Source: an uncultured Collinsella sp. (GTDB lineage Bacteria > Actinomycetota > Coriobacteriia > Coriobacteriales > Coriobacteriaceae). Taken from it: 64,000 bases of DNA. Where the stretch lies: positions 1 to 64,000 of the forward strand of contig CAUEPS010000007.1 in NCBI GenBank assembly GCA_959019775.1. Reading direction: 5' to 3'. The translations under genes and the position numbers were made by a program. Every line of letters begins with the position of its first letter. Within the stretch, counting starts at the first letter, position 1. Of this stretch, positions 54,092 to 63,053 are shown in pieces. The notes below the pieces were generated by a model. That model did no database searches. It worked only from the letters and a program-made list of their open reading frames with translations, and had not been told where the DNA came from.

Positions 54092-55100
54092 GCTCGTGCA
54101 CCGTCCTTTCGATGAGGTGATTCCACGCCTGCTTGAGAGAATCGGGGGCGACGGGCCTCATGCCATCCATGGCATGGGCCATGCAAAACGAGGCTGCGGC
54201 TTCAAAGTCGCGCACGTCAACGGTCCAGGTCCAACCTGCTTCGGTGCGCATGAGCTCGCCTCGTCCGCGTGTGAGACCGCTGATCATATCGGCCTGCGCT
54301 TCACGCGCGAACGAGAACGTAGCCGCAACGGGTGGGCGGTCGGCAAAATCGAACTCAAAGAATAAGTAATCGTTGAGGTTGAAATCCGCAGGAATGGCGT
54401 AGGCTTTCGAAGGTCTCCAGGCGCGAATGATGCGGTCGCAGCGGAATGTCCTGATATTGTCGGTGGCATTGTCGAGGCCGCAGAAGTATGCCGTACCCTC
54501 GCGCTCGAACATGCCGTAGACGCAAACGGTCCGCTCGCGTTGTTCGCCGCGTCCGTTTTGGTACAAAAAGCGCAGCGCGCAACGCTCGGCAAAGGCACTC
54601 CATACCGTATCGACGGCGGGAGAGCGGCGGATCGGTGCTTCTCCTGTCGTCGACATGCCGGTGAGGTAGGCAATCTTGGAGCGAATGTCGGCAAGCGGCG
54701 CGGCAAAGGTGGATGAGCCTGCCGCGAGTGTCTGGTCGATGGCGTTGAGCAGGATGTCAGCATCGTCTGCGGTGATGAGACCGCCCGCGGCAAACGTGTG
54801 CTCGCGGTCGATCGTCCACGCGCTCTCCTCGGTTTCCTGCGCTCCGGCAGCACGAACCTCCCTGATGACGATGCCGCGTTCGAGCAGCTTGTCGCGATCG
54901 CGGCGGAACTTGCGCTTGTCTGAGTCGATATTGCCCGAGCCGTACCCCAAATCGGAATCCAGGACGATTTGCTCGGTCGTCAGCGGTTCGGGAGAACTGT
55001 TGAGTACAAAGAAAAGGTTGAGGATGCGCTGAGCCGTTTTATCGAAACCGGGCTCGGGTGCACCCTTTTTAATTGTCGCGGTCGCGTCGCTTGCCGTCAT
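54078..55100 (-). CDS. WYL-domain regulator, PafB-like
   Basis: A 340-residue protein. Residues 18-90 form an HTH region (TAQRILNLFFVLNSSPEPLTTEQI). The WYL domain near 170-240 has ALRFLYQNGRGEQRERTV, FEREGTAYFCGLDN and RTFRCDRI. The C-terminus carries the WCX-like tail. First of the two overlapping WYL genes; in PafBC the two subunits act together. Adjacent to a DinG helicase, which would suit a DNA-damage regulon, but regulation is not shown by the sequence. Confidence 0.85.
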   Translation of the reverse strand: MTASDATATIKKGAPEPGFDKTAQRILNLFFVLNSSPEPLTTEQIVLDSDLGYGSGNIDSDKRKFRRDRDKLLERGIVIREVRAAGAQETEESAWTIDREHTFAAGGLITADDADILLNAIDQTLAAGSSTFAAPLADIRSKIAYLTGMSTTGEAPIRRSPAVDTVWSAFAERCALRFLYQNGRGEQRERTVCVYGMFEREGTAYFCGLDNATDNIRTFRCDRIIRAWRPSKAYAIPADFNLNDYLFFEFDFADRPPVAATFSFAREAQADMISGLTRGRGELMRTEAGWTWTVDVRDFEAAASFCMAHAMDGMRPVAPDSLKQAWNHLIERTVHEHARA

Positions 55101-55298
55101 AGAATCCTCGCATGAGAAGGTCGTTTGATGCCATGATTTTAGTCCGATATGGAGATTAGGCTATATCCTTGTCCGCTCGCGGCGTTAAGATGGCCCGAAT
55201 TCGGTCGTTTGCGCTCGCTCGGGGTATACTTTCGACTATATACGGTTCTAATGTGCATGCATTGGGCCTATTTGTCGGATTATGGATGTGGAGCGCAC

Positions 55299-58200
55299 AT
55301 GGCGAACACCCAGAACTATATTAACCACCTGCTGCAGAACACCGGCATTACGCCGGCGTGCAGTGAAGAAGAGCGCCTGGCTGCCGAGGATATCGCTCAG
55401 ATTTTCCGCAACCACGGCTTTGACCCCGAGGTGCAGGAATTTAATGCTCCCGCGCCCAGCAGGTTGGCGTTTGCCGTTACCGGTATTCTGGCGTTTGCCG
55501 GCGCCCTGCTGATGGGCATCGGCGGCGGTATCGGCTTGGTCGGCACCTTGCTGGCCATTGTCGGCGCCGTGCTCTATGTGCTCGAGCGCACGGGGCATCC
55601 CGTGGTTTCGCGCCTGGGAAAGACCGGTGTGAGCCAAAATGTCATCGCCTATCACAAGGCCTCGGGCCCGCTTGCGTCTCCGCGCAACCGCCCGGTCGTC
55701 GTGGTGGCCCACTATGATTCCCCCCGCGCCGAGCTCCTTGCTCGCGAGCCCTACGCTCCGTATCGCGCGCTCATCGCCAAGCTCCTGCCTGTCGCCACGA
55801 TCGCGCCCGCGGCTGTCGCCATCCTGCGCATCCTGCCGCTTCCCGGCGTGCTCAAGGTGCTGTTGTGGGTTGTCGCGATTTTGGCCTCCCTCGTGGCACT
55901 GGCCAACGCCGCCAATATCATCTCCAACCGTTTTGTGCTCCCCTACACGTCTGGCGCGGTGTGCAACAAGTCCTCTGTTGCCGCCATGCTCGGTGTCATG
56001 GACAACGTCGCCCCCTATCAGGGCGAAAACGAGTTCCCCGACGACATTCCATTCGATACTTATTTTGGCGAGCAGAAACGTCGCGCCGAGGAAATGGCGC
56101 GCGCGGCGGCCGAGTATGCCGCGGCCCAGCAGCAAAACGACTACGGCAACACCATTGAATATGAGGAGCCTTCCTACGACGAGGACGAGTTTGGCCAGCC
56201 GGTGGCGCCTGCCGATGTACCCGAGCAGGACGAGGCTTTTGATGGACAGATCGATGGTTTTGAGGGTGCCTCTGCCGACGAGACACTGATCGGCGTTATC
56301 GCCCCCGAGGCTCAAGACCAGACTGCCCAGGCCGAAGTGTCCACCGAGGAAACGTCCACCGCCGAGCCGGCGGAGGAGCCCGCGGTGGTCGAAGCCGCTG
56401 AGCCCAAGCTCTATCGCAATGCCGCCGGCAATATCCGCTTTGGTTCGGATGCCATCCGTGCGCTCGGCATGCTTCCCGAGTCCTGCGCGCTCGATTACGA
56501 AGAGGGCGAGGAGCCGACGTTCGAGCCGGAGCCCGCTCCCGTTGCACAGGAGCCTACGCCCGCGGCAAATACGGCTGTTGCTCCCGCCGAGCCGGTCGCT
56601 GCCCCTGTTGCTGCCGCGGAGCCTGACGCAGAGCCCGCGCTCGATTCTGCAGCCGGTCTGGATATTCTGGCGCCTGCCGCTCCGGCACAGGTTGAAGACG
56701 AGACCGCCGACGAAGACTATGACGAGTATCCGCAGCGCGTGTCCTATGAGAGTGACACCGATTTCTCGGCCGAGCTTCCCTCGACAACGCCCCATGCCGA
56801 TATCGCTTCCGCGTTCTCCTCGATTGGTGCCAGCGCTTCGAGCTTCTTTAAGGGTGCCTTTGCGAAGGGCAAGAAGTTCGTCGACGACTTTGAGGAAAAG
56901 CGTGCCGCTGCCCGCGAGGCCGCCGAGCGGGAGGCCATCGCCCAGCAGCAGGCCGCCGAGGCCGAGCGTGAGCGTGCGGCGCAGGAGTTCGAGCAGAGCG
57001 AGGCCGAGCAGCCGGAGCCTGTCGATGTCGCCGAAGCCACGACGTCCTTCGAGGCTCCGCAGCCGACATCCGCTGACGTTGCCGAGGCTACGACGTCCTT
57101 TGAGGCGCAGCAGCCGGTCGATGGCACCATGTCATTCGATGCCACGATGACGTTTGAGAAGCAGGGCACCGCAATTGCCGAGCCCCTTCCCATCTCCGAT
57201 GATGCCAAGGATGCCGCCGATGATTCGGCTGTCGACGAGGCCGATTCCGTTGAGGCCAGCGCACCCGAGCAGGTCGAGGCTCCTGTTATGGAGCAGGAGC
57301 CCCCTGCGATTGGCGAGGCTCCCAAGACGGATGAGTCCAAGCCTTATTCTACGCAGATCTTTACCATGCCCGCGCCGAGCGACCCCGGTGCCACGGTGGC
57401 CAATGTCGCTCCCACGCAGGACGAGACGGTGGACTCCCTCATGGCGCAGATTTCGTCTCAGGTGCCTCCGCGCCAGCAAATGAATATCCCCGATCCGGCC
57501 TCCGCGCCCGCGCCCTCTTCGTCGCCGCTGGCCTCGGTCCCCGATCCGTCGCTGCCTTCGATGCAACAGGCCAACGTCGCGTCCCGCACGTCGCTGTTCG
57601 ATCTTCCCGATCCTTCGGCACAGACAAATGATCCCTTTGCGACGGCGCAGGGCCCCGAGCCCACATCGGCACCGGTCGCGGCCCCCATGCCCATCTCCTC
57701 GGGAGCACAGCCGCTCGAGACCATCTCGGCTCCTGCTTCGACGGGCGCCAAGCCGCAGAAGCGTGGCCTGGGTGGCTTGTTCGGTCGCAAAAAGAAGAAC
57801 GAGCAGGACAGCATGAGCGACTGGCTGGGCGTCGAGGACGATTACGATGCCAAGAAGTCCGGCCGCGGCATTGGCTCGTGGGATAACTTCGAGGATGACG
57901 ACGACGGTTGGAAGGGCGGCGCCACCTCCTCCGATGGTGCTTCTGCCGAGGATATGCTCTCGGCCGTTGCCTCCATGGGCGACGATGAGCTGCTCGGCCA
58001 CGATATCTGGTTCGTCGCAACGGGCGCGTCCGATTGCGACGGCGCCGGCATGAGGGCGTTTTTGGCCTCGCATCGTGACAAGCTCCGCGGTGTGTTCTTC
58101 ATCAACCTCGAGTCTATCGGTGCCGGTAGGCTTTCGGTGGTGACGGTCGAGGGCGAGCAGCAGCTGTTTAAGGGCGATCGCCGCATCATGAATCTTGTCA

Positions 58201-58430
58201 ACAAGGTGTGTAAGTCGTTCCACGTCGATTGCGGTGCATTCGAGATGCCCTATGCAAAAACCGATGCATCCGCAGCGCTCGAGGCGAGCCGTCGCGCCCT
58301 TACGATCGCCGGTGTGGACGGTCCGCGCCTTGCCTGCGCTCGAACCGAGGATGACCTGCCGTACAACGTCAATCCGACCAATATCGCTACGGTGTCCGAG
58401 GTCGTGACCGAGGTCATTCGTCGTTCGTAG
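55299..58430 (+). CDS. M28-peptidase-like membrane protein with long acidic insertion
   Basis: A 1043-residue protein. Residues about 1-45 and 115-145 resemble M28 zinc peptidases (VVVVAHYDSPRAELL, HxD at 138-140). TM pairs lie at about 50-90 and 158-206. After SVAAMLGVMDN (about 240) an acidic Ala/Glu/Pro-rich region of roughly 600 residues intervenes, with near-repeats such as VAEATTSFEAPQP. Peptidase-like sequence resumes near 910 (DIWFVATGAS, GVFFINLESIGAG, YNVNPTNIATV). The Glu-Glu pair and final His of M28 enzymes are not recognisable, so it may be inactive. GGAG precedes ATG 55299. Function unknown. Confidence 0.65.
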   Translation: MANTQNYINHLLQNTGITPACSEEERLAAEDIAQIFRNHGFDPEVQEFNAPAPSRLAFAVTGILAFAGALLMGIGGGIGLVGTLLAIVGAVLYVLERTGHPVVSRLGKTGVSQNVIAYHKASGPLASPRNRPVVVVAHYDSPRAELLAREPYAPYRALIAKLLPVATIAPAAVAILRILPLPGVLKVLLWVVAILASLVALANAANIISNRFVLPYTSGAVCNKSSVAAMLGVMDNVAPYQGENEFPDDIPFDTYFGEQKRRAEEMARAAAEYAAAQQQNDYGNTIEYEEPSYDEDEFGQPVAPADVPEQDEAFDGQIDGFEGASADETLIGVIAPEAQDQTAQAEVSTEETSTAEPAEEPAVVEAAEPKLYRNAAGNIRFGSDAIRALGMLPESCALDYEEGEEPTFEPEPAPVAQEPTPAANTAVAPAEPVAAPVAAAEPDAEPALDSAAGLDILAPAAPAQVEDETADEDYDEYPQRVSYESDTDFSAELPSTTPHADIASAFSSIGASASSFFKGAFAKGKKFVDDFEEKRAAAREAAEREAIAQQQAAEAERERAAQEFEQSEAEQPEPVDVAEATTSFEAPQPTSADVAEATTSFEAQQPVDGTMSFDATMTFEKQGTAIAEPLPISDDAKDAADDSAVDEADSVEASAPEQVEAPVMEQEPPAIGEAPKTDESKPYSTQIFTMPAPSDPGATVANVAPTQDETVDSLMAQISSQVPPRQQMNIPDPASAPAPSSSPLASVPDPSLPSMQQANVASRTSLFDLPDPSAQTNDPFATAQGPEPTSAPVAAPMPISSGAQPLETISAPASTGAKPQKRGLGGLFGRKKKNEQDSMSDWLGVEDDYDAKKSGRGIGSWDNFEDDDDGWKGGATSSDGASAEDMLSAVASMGDDELLGHDIWFVATGASDCDGAGMRAFLASHRDKLRGVFFINLESIGAGRLSVVTVEGEQQLFKGDRRIMNLVNKVCKSFHVDCGAFEMPYAKTDASAALEASRRALTIAGVDGPRLACARTEDDLPYNVNPTNIATVSEVVTEVIRRS

Positions 58431-58452
58431 ACAGACCCGCTAAGGAGTCAGC

Positions 58453-58671
58453 GTGTTTTCGTACATCAAGCGCCATTGGCCCATCTATCTGATTTTGACC
58501 CTGATCGCTATCGCATTGGGTTTTGGGACCGCTTATGTCGTTGGCGTTAAGGGCTCGACGCCCGAGACAACAATGAACGAAGAGGTGGAGCAAGAGCAAA
58601 GTTTGGGTGCCGACGGTATTTCCGAGTCCGATCAGGCAGCCATCGATGGCGGTTCGTCATCTGCTGAATAG
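58453..58671 (+). CDS. Small membrane protein
   Basis: A 72-residue protein: KRHWPIYLILTLIAIALGFGTAYVVGVKG is one TM helix, followed by an acidic, Ser-rich tail (ETTMNEEVEQEQSLG). It starts with GTG behind TAAGGAG. It lies 22 bp after the M28-like gene, so the two are probably cotranscribed and may interact in the membrane. No family recognised. Confidence 0.7.
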   Translation: MFSYIKRHWPIYLILTLIAIALGFGTAYVVGVKGSTPETTMNEEVEQEQSLGADGISESDQAAIDGGSSSAE

Positions 58672-58694
58672 CCGATTCATCGTTTATGCCCAAG

Positions 58695-58731
58695 GCGGGC
58701 GAGCCGGGAGACTGGCTCGCCCGCTTTTTTA
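58695..58731 (+). terminator. Terminator after the small membrane protein
   Basis: GCGGGCGAGCC / GGCTCGCCCGC stem followed by TTTTTTA. It also separates the convergent adhesin gene. Confidence 0.9.
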
Positions 58732-58736
58732 TCGTG

Positions 58737-61700
58737 CTAGCGCTTCTTTGTGGCTGACTTAAGGCGAGCGAACCATAGGGCCGCAGTACCCGAGGTCAGG
58801 AGTGCGGTGATGCATGCGGCGACGGTAGCAGATCCCGTTGCCGGCAGGTTCTGAGGCAGGGCGCATCGTTGGATGACGCGGTCCTCATCATGCGCCTCGA
58901 GCTTATCGCCACCGCCGTTGCGGCAAAGATCGACGCGCGCACTGTTGGCAAGTGCGGTTTGGGGCGTATAGGACGACGTTGCCTGCATATGCACGACTGC
59001 GCCTCGGGCATCTGAGTTAAGGGCCGCCTTGACATCGTCAAGATCGTCGTGTTCGTCTTTAAGGTCATCCCGGGTCCAAGAGCCCGCCTCGCTTCTGGTT
59101 GTAAAGTCGGCGGCCACCGCACCGTATTCAAAACGGATGCCCGTGATGACGGCGTCGTCTGTAAGATCAATCTCTTTCGTATCGAGCGCGACGGACTTGT
59201 CCGTCGGGATATTTGCTTTCCATAGGTGCCACCCGTCGTAATCGACGAGACGCATATCGTCGCCCAGCAGCTTTGTAACCTCTTCTGTTTCGAGCCAAGG
59301 ATTGCGATGCCCGTCGTCAAGCGTTGCATTGACCTGCTTGCCCGTATCGTCTGTTCCTGCCGGAGACGTTCGATACCACACGTTGCACAGCCCGTTTAGA
59401 TCACCGACTGCAATAGGGGTTTCAACGGCAACAAGTTTCGCTGCGCCATCTTTGTCGCACTCAAGGTCGTCGGTGATGGTCAACTCGTCGACCCAGGTGC
59501 TCGACTCATTTTTGGCGTCGATGGTATAGGAGAAGGCGCCTTGCGTGTTGGCCCGTGCTTTGGCTCGGTTTTTTCCGTCGCCGTTGGCAACGAGTTTGCT
59601 TACGACTGGCTGTGCAATCTCTTGGCGCTTATCGATGCTTCCCCTGATCTCGATGGGGGTATCCTTCATGGCTACGGTTTGAACTTCTCCCGTGGCCTTT
59701 ACTTCAAACGTTATCTCTTCGGCGAGGTCGTAGGTACGCGGAGACATCGTTTCGCGCAGGGTGTAGGTGCCGGGTGAAAGGTGCTCAATGTGGTGCGGTT
59801 TGCCGGATGAAGTCCAAGAATCGATTTCGTTGCCATTGAAGTCGCAGAGGACAAGCTCGGCGCCTGTCACTTCCTGACCTCCGCACGCGTCGACTTTGGA
59901 GACATCGATCTTGGTGTAGTCGTTGGAAACGTCAAGGTGCGCTTCGATCACGGGTGTTTGCTGGTCAGCGTACGACAACTTTACGGTATGTGGGGTCGGG
60001 TTGAGCAGATAACCTTCGGGCGCCTGCGTCTCGACGACCTCGTAGGTGGCGGTACCGCATCCCAGTGAAAGAAGGTCGACTCGCGCATGTCCCCGTTCGT
60101 CGGTTGTAACGGTGGCGACGGTTTCGCCATCCAGGGCAACGATGCTGCCATCGGCTCGCACGATGTCGCCGTCAGCGCGGATGTCAAACGTGGCTCCAGC
60201 GAGGGCGCGCCCATCTACAGCATCCGTCTTAATGATTTCGATGCTTCCGGTTGCGGCGTCGTCATAGAACGAGGCGACGGCGACCGGTGTCAGATTTCTG
60301 TCGGCGGGAATCGTTATCTCCAGGTCTTCTCCGCGCAGATACGGTTCCTTGGCCGACGCCTCGTGCACGTAGTATGTTCCGGGATTAAGTGATTCAGGCA
60401 GCGTGACGGCGCCGGATGTATCGGTTGTGAAGGTATTCATTACATTGTGGGCCGGATACCAACATGTTTGCGAGACGGGCTCGTGATGGCTATCGAGCAG
60501 CTGGAACGTAAAGCCGGCAAGTGGTACGGTGCCGCCGGTCTGAGCATCACGCTTTACGATTTGAAGGTGTGTCGATAGGGCATGGTTGTCAACGATGTAC
60601 TGAAGCTCGGCGCCGTCTGCGGTCTGCTCTGCTGTGATGGTCCATTCCTCTGCTTGCTTAAATCCTTCAGGGACCGTTTCTGCAACCTCGCGAACGGTGT
60701 AGCCCGCGCGGTCGTAGGGAATGGCACCGTGAGCGCCGGCGGGTCGCTTGCCTGCGCCAAACCATGCTTCGGGCTGGTCTTTGGTGGAGGCAAAGCCATA
60801 AACGTTTGTGGTCAACGTGCCGACGACTTGTTGGGAGCTATTGCTGACAACTTCAAAGACGACGCCTTTCGTCGGCTGCTCTAGGCCGGACTCATTGTTA
60901 TCGCCATGATCCTTAAACTTCGAGATTTCAAGGTCAAAGGCGATGGGGATGTTGGGAATACGGCTTTCGAGCTCAACGATACCCGTATCTCCGAGTTGCT
61001 CGGCACCGACGGTGTAGCTCCAGCTGTCGTTTGAAATCAGGTAGCCCTCGGGCGCTTTCGATTCGTAGATGGTAAAGGTGCCCAGAGGAACGTCATTGAG
61101 GATCGCCCGTCCGTTTTCGTCAGTCGTAAGGGTGCGAGTCCAGCCGGGAGTTGATTGCGAGACGCAGGTGAATTCAGCGCCCGCAAGCGACGCTCCAACC
61201 TGGGCGCCGGCATCCGTGGCGGCATCGATTTTTGCAATACGCAAGGTGATGGTGCCGGGCTGCTCGTTAATAGTGACATGTTCGCCGCTGTTTTGTGTGG
61301 TGAAGGCTATTCGGTCGCTTCGAGGGATATAGCCTGCCGGGGCTTTGGTTTCGACCAGGTAATATGCCGTATTGGGCAAAAGTGTTGCTTGTGAACGCCC
61401 GTTTTCGTCCATCTGGATAGTGCCGACACGTGCATCGCCCGCACTTTCAAAGATATCGAAGGTTGCGCCACCGAGTCTGTAGGTGTCGTTGCCGGCGGTG
61501 ATGCCAGCCTGGGACGATTGTTTTTGGAACGATACGGAGACGGCGGGCAGAACATAGAGCATGTCCTGGTGTCGACCCTCGCCCGAGACCGGGCCGTGAT
61601 AACGCCTGGCTCGATGTGGGGCTGCCTTAATAGATCCGGACTTAGCGCTCTCGTAGAGCCAACGTGCAGCCGCTACGGCCTCGGCGTTTTCGTAAAACCT

Positions 61701-62168
61701 ACCGCTCCTGGCAACTCCCTTGCTATTTGTATACGAATAGGTGCCGTCGGGGCGCGTGGTTCCCTTGAGCATCCACACGGCAATCTGGGTGGCGGCACGG
61801 GCGAGATCGGGCGACAGGTTGTGGCCCCCAAAGGATGTGCTGGAGGGGTATCCGTGACAGACGATGGCGGCAAATTCGTCATCGAGCCATGTCCAGCCCT
61901 GGTTGTATGTGCGCCATGGCCCTCCCGGCTTGCTGGGGCCGGGGCAGTCTTGATTCATGCAGTACGAAATCGAAGTGTCCTGTGCCTCATATTTACCGAC
62001 GCCGAAGGGGCCGCAGCCGTCGCTTATAGTGCGGAAATTAAGGGCGTCGTTCCCGTCGACGGCGAGTGCGGCCCCTGGGGCCAGGCAGCCGATCAGAAAA
62101 AAGAGGAGCAGGAGCAGCGGACCTGTTGCGATTGCGCTGTGGACAGAGTGCGTGGGTGCGTTGGACAT
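58737..62168 (-). CDS. Cell-wall-anchored thioester/SpaA adhesin (LPXTG)
   Basis: A 1143-residue surface protein. A signal peptide ends near ALA (36). An N-terminal thioester domain is indicated by Cys70 (SYCMNQ) and Gln128 (ATQIAVW), the pair that forms an internal thioester able to bind host amines covalently. At least six SpaA-like Cna-B repeats follow, each with a Lys strand (for example IEIIKTDA) and an E-box such as YEVVETQAPEGYL, so isopeptide bonds are expected. The end has LPATG at 1108-1112, a hydrophobic segment and a Lys/Arg tail, for sortase anchoring. Host attachment is inferred from the family. Its minus-strand leader is about 300 bp and has no gene. Confidence 0.92.
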   Translation of the reverse strand: MSNAPTHSVHSAIATGPLLLLLFFLIGCLAPGAALAVDGNDALNFRTISDGCGPFGVGKYEAQDTSISYCMNQDCPGPSKPGGPWRTYNQGWTWLDDEFAAIVCHGYPSSTSFGGHNLSPDLARAATQIAVWMLKGTTRPDGTYSYTNSKGVARSGRFYENAEAVAAARWLYESAKSGSIKAAPHRARRYHGPVSGEGRHQDMLYVLPAVSVSFQKQSSQAGITAGNDTYRLGGATFDIFESAGDARVGTIQMDENGRSQATLLPNTAYYLVETKAPAGYIPRSDRIAFTTQNSGEHVTINEQPGTITLRIAKIDAATDAGAQVGASLAGAEFTCVSQSTPGWTRTLTTDENGRAILNDVPLGTFTIYESKAPEGYLISNDSWSYTVGAEQLGDTGIVELESRIPNIPIAFDLEISKFKDHGDNNESGLEQPTKGVVFEVVSNSSQQVVGTLTTNVYGFASTKDQPEAWFGAGKRPAGAHGAIPYDRAGYTVREVAETVPEGFKQAEEWTITAEQTADGAELQYIVDNHALSTHLQIVKRDAQTGGTVPLAGFTFQLLDSHHEPVSQTCWYPAHNVMNTFTTDTSGAVTLPESLNPGTYYVHEASAKEPYLRGEDLEITIPADRNLTPVAVASFYDDAATGSIEIIKTDAVDGRALAGATFDIRADGDIVRADGSIVALDGETVATVTTDERGHARVDLLSLGCGTATYEVVETQAPEGYLLNPTPHTVKLSYADQQTPVIEAHLDVSNDYTKIDVSKVDACGGQEVTGAELVLCDFNGNEIDSWTSSGKPHHIEHLSPGTYTLRETMSPRTYDLAEEITFEVKATGEVQTVAMKDTPIEIRGSIDKRQEIAQPVVSKLVANGDGKNRAKARANTQGAFSYTIDAKNESSTWVDELTITDDLECDKDGAAKLVAVETPIAVGDLNGLCNVWYRTSPAGTDDTGKQVNATLDDGHRNPWLETEEVTKLLGDDMRLVDYDGWHLWKANIPTDKSVALDTKEIDLTDDAVITGIRFEYGAVAADFTTRSEAGSWTRDDLKDEHDDLDDVKAALNSDARGAVVHMQATSSYTPQTALANSARVDLCRNGGGDKLEAHDEDRVIQRCALPQNLPATGSATVAACITALLTSGTAALWFARLKSATKKR

Positions 62169-62188
62169 GGCTGCTCCTTATCCCTCGT

Positions 62189-62213
62189 GCGCCGCACGGG
62201 GAGGCCGCGGCGC
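62189..62213 (-). other. Leader hairpin of the adhesin gene
   Basis: GCGCCGC / GCGGCGC arms, just upstream of AAGGAG and the adhesin ATG. It may influence translation. The rest of 62214-62422 shows short pairings (AAGCT / AGCTT, GGTA / TACC) but no known riboswitch pattern. Confidence 0.35.
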
Positions 62214-62422
62214 TTGGGATGAGGCTACTGCCATGGTTCATGCGGGTAAGTACCGGAAGCTGACCAAAAGCTTGCCCGATTTCTGACAAATCGAGCTCAA
62301 ATACAATAATCAGATAAAAGCGCAGGTAGAAGATGGTAAGAAAAGAACGACAGGGGTCCCCATCTCCACAATTGGCGCGGTTTTCAAACGATTCTCCACA
62401 GCTAAAACAAGCATCGACACCC

Positions 62423-62452
62423 TTGTATCAAACAAGACAACCGCGTTATACT
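62423..62452 (+). promoter_or_regulatory. Promoter of tRNA-Gly
   Basis: TTGTAT, 18 bp, TATACT; the tRNA begins 14 bp later. Confidence 0.6.
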
Positions 62453-62465
62453 AGCCAACACACAA

Positions 62466-62540
62466 GCGGGCATCGCCAAGTGGTAAGGCATCAGCTTCCC
62501 AAGCTGACACTCGCGGGTTCGAGTCCCGTTGCCCGCTCCA
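62466..62540 (+). tRNA. tRNA-Gly (anticodon CCC)
   Basis: A 75-nt tRNA with encoded CCA. GCGGGCA pairs with TGCCCGC, the anticodon loop AGCTTCCCAAGCT reads CCC, T-arm CGGGTTCGAGTCCCG. Its last 17 nt recur twice downstream. Confidence 0.95.
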
Positions 62541-62552
62541 TCCGAATTTCAG

Positions 62553-62583
62553 GCACGGTAACGTTTCGTTACCGTGCTTTTTT
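62553..62583 (+). terminator. Terminator of tRNA-Gly
   Basis: GCACGGTAACG / CGTTACCGTGC stem followed by TTTTTT. Confidence 0.9.
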
Positions 62584-62594
62584 CAATAAAGTGC

Positions 62595-62609
62595 CGGGAC
62601 TCGAACCCG
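62595..62609 (-). repeat. Inverted copy of the tRNA-Gly T-arm
   Basis: CGGGACTCGAACCCG is the exact reverse complement of the T-arm of the tRNA just upstream. The T-arm is itself palindromic, so chance self-similarity is possible. Confidence 0.45.
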
Positions 62610-62627
62610 CCAGGGTGCGAGCGTTAA

Positions 62628-62646
62628 ATAAACGCGAAGCGTTTAT
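62628..62646. repeat. GCGAAGC-loop mini-hairpin
   Basis: ATAAACGC-GAA-GCGTTTAT, an 8-bp stem closed by a GAA loop. A GGTCGCC / GGCGACC hairpin follows at 62660-62677. Confidence 0.6.
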
Positions 62647-62673
62647 AGCGAGCAGGCAAGGTCGCCGATAGGC

Positions 62674-62735
62674 GACCGCAGCCGGTGCGGATTTGCGAAG
62701 CAAATACGCAGACGTCCCGTTGCCCGCTCCACCGA
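62674..62735. repeat. 62-bp direct repeat with tRNA-Gly 3' end, copy 1
   Basis: Contains an ATTTGC-GAA-GCAAAT mini-hairpin and ends with TCCCGTTGCCCGCTCCA (62715-62731), identical to the 3' 17 nt of tRNA-Gly including CCA. Two mismatches to copy 2. Confidence 0.85.
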
Positions 62736-62803
62736 CCAGGGTGGATTTTGGGAAAAGCGGATTCAGCCGACGTTACCCCCGCTTCCCCGGACCGTGGCTT
62801 GCC

Positions 62804-62865
62804 GACCGCAGCCGGTGCGTATTTGCGAAGCAAATACGCGGACGTCCCGTTGCCCGCTCCACCGA
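62804..62865. repeat. 62-bp direct repeat with tRNA-Gly 3' end, copy 2
   Basis: Repeat of 62674-62735 at a 130-bp period. The tRNA-like 17-mer is at 62845-62861 and the mini-hairpin CGTATTTGC-GAA-GCAAATACG at 62818-62838. The gap 62541-63053 holds these repeats and no gene. Confidence 0.85.
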
Positions 62866-63053
62866 GCACGGGAGGCATGGGGACGGCAAATCCAGCAAAG
62901 TCTTCCCCACCGTCTCCGTGAATCCGAGGAGATCGCCTGAAGCCGCTCTATGCTACAAAATGTTAGGTTAATGCCTGCTGCCCATACTCGCGCCCGCGCA
63001 CGGTACAATGGTTGGGTTACGACCAACGTGCCAATAACCAAAAAGGAGCCGCT

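Noticed and set aside
62214..62340. Possible c-di-GMP-I riboswitch in the adhesin leader
   Set aside because: GGCAA and AGC-CCGG fragments recall the motif, but the conserved core and its spacing are not there.
62624..62878. Minus-strand 84-codon frame
   Set aside because: It only translates the two 62-bp repeats (RTGCG and SGQRD appear twice) and has no start support.
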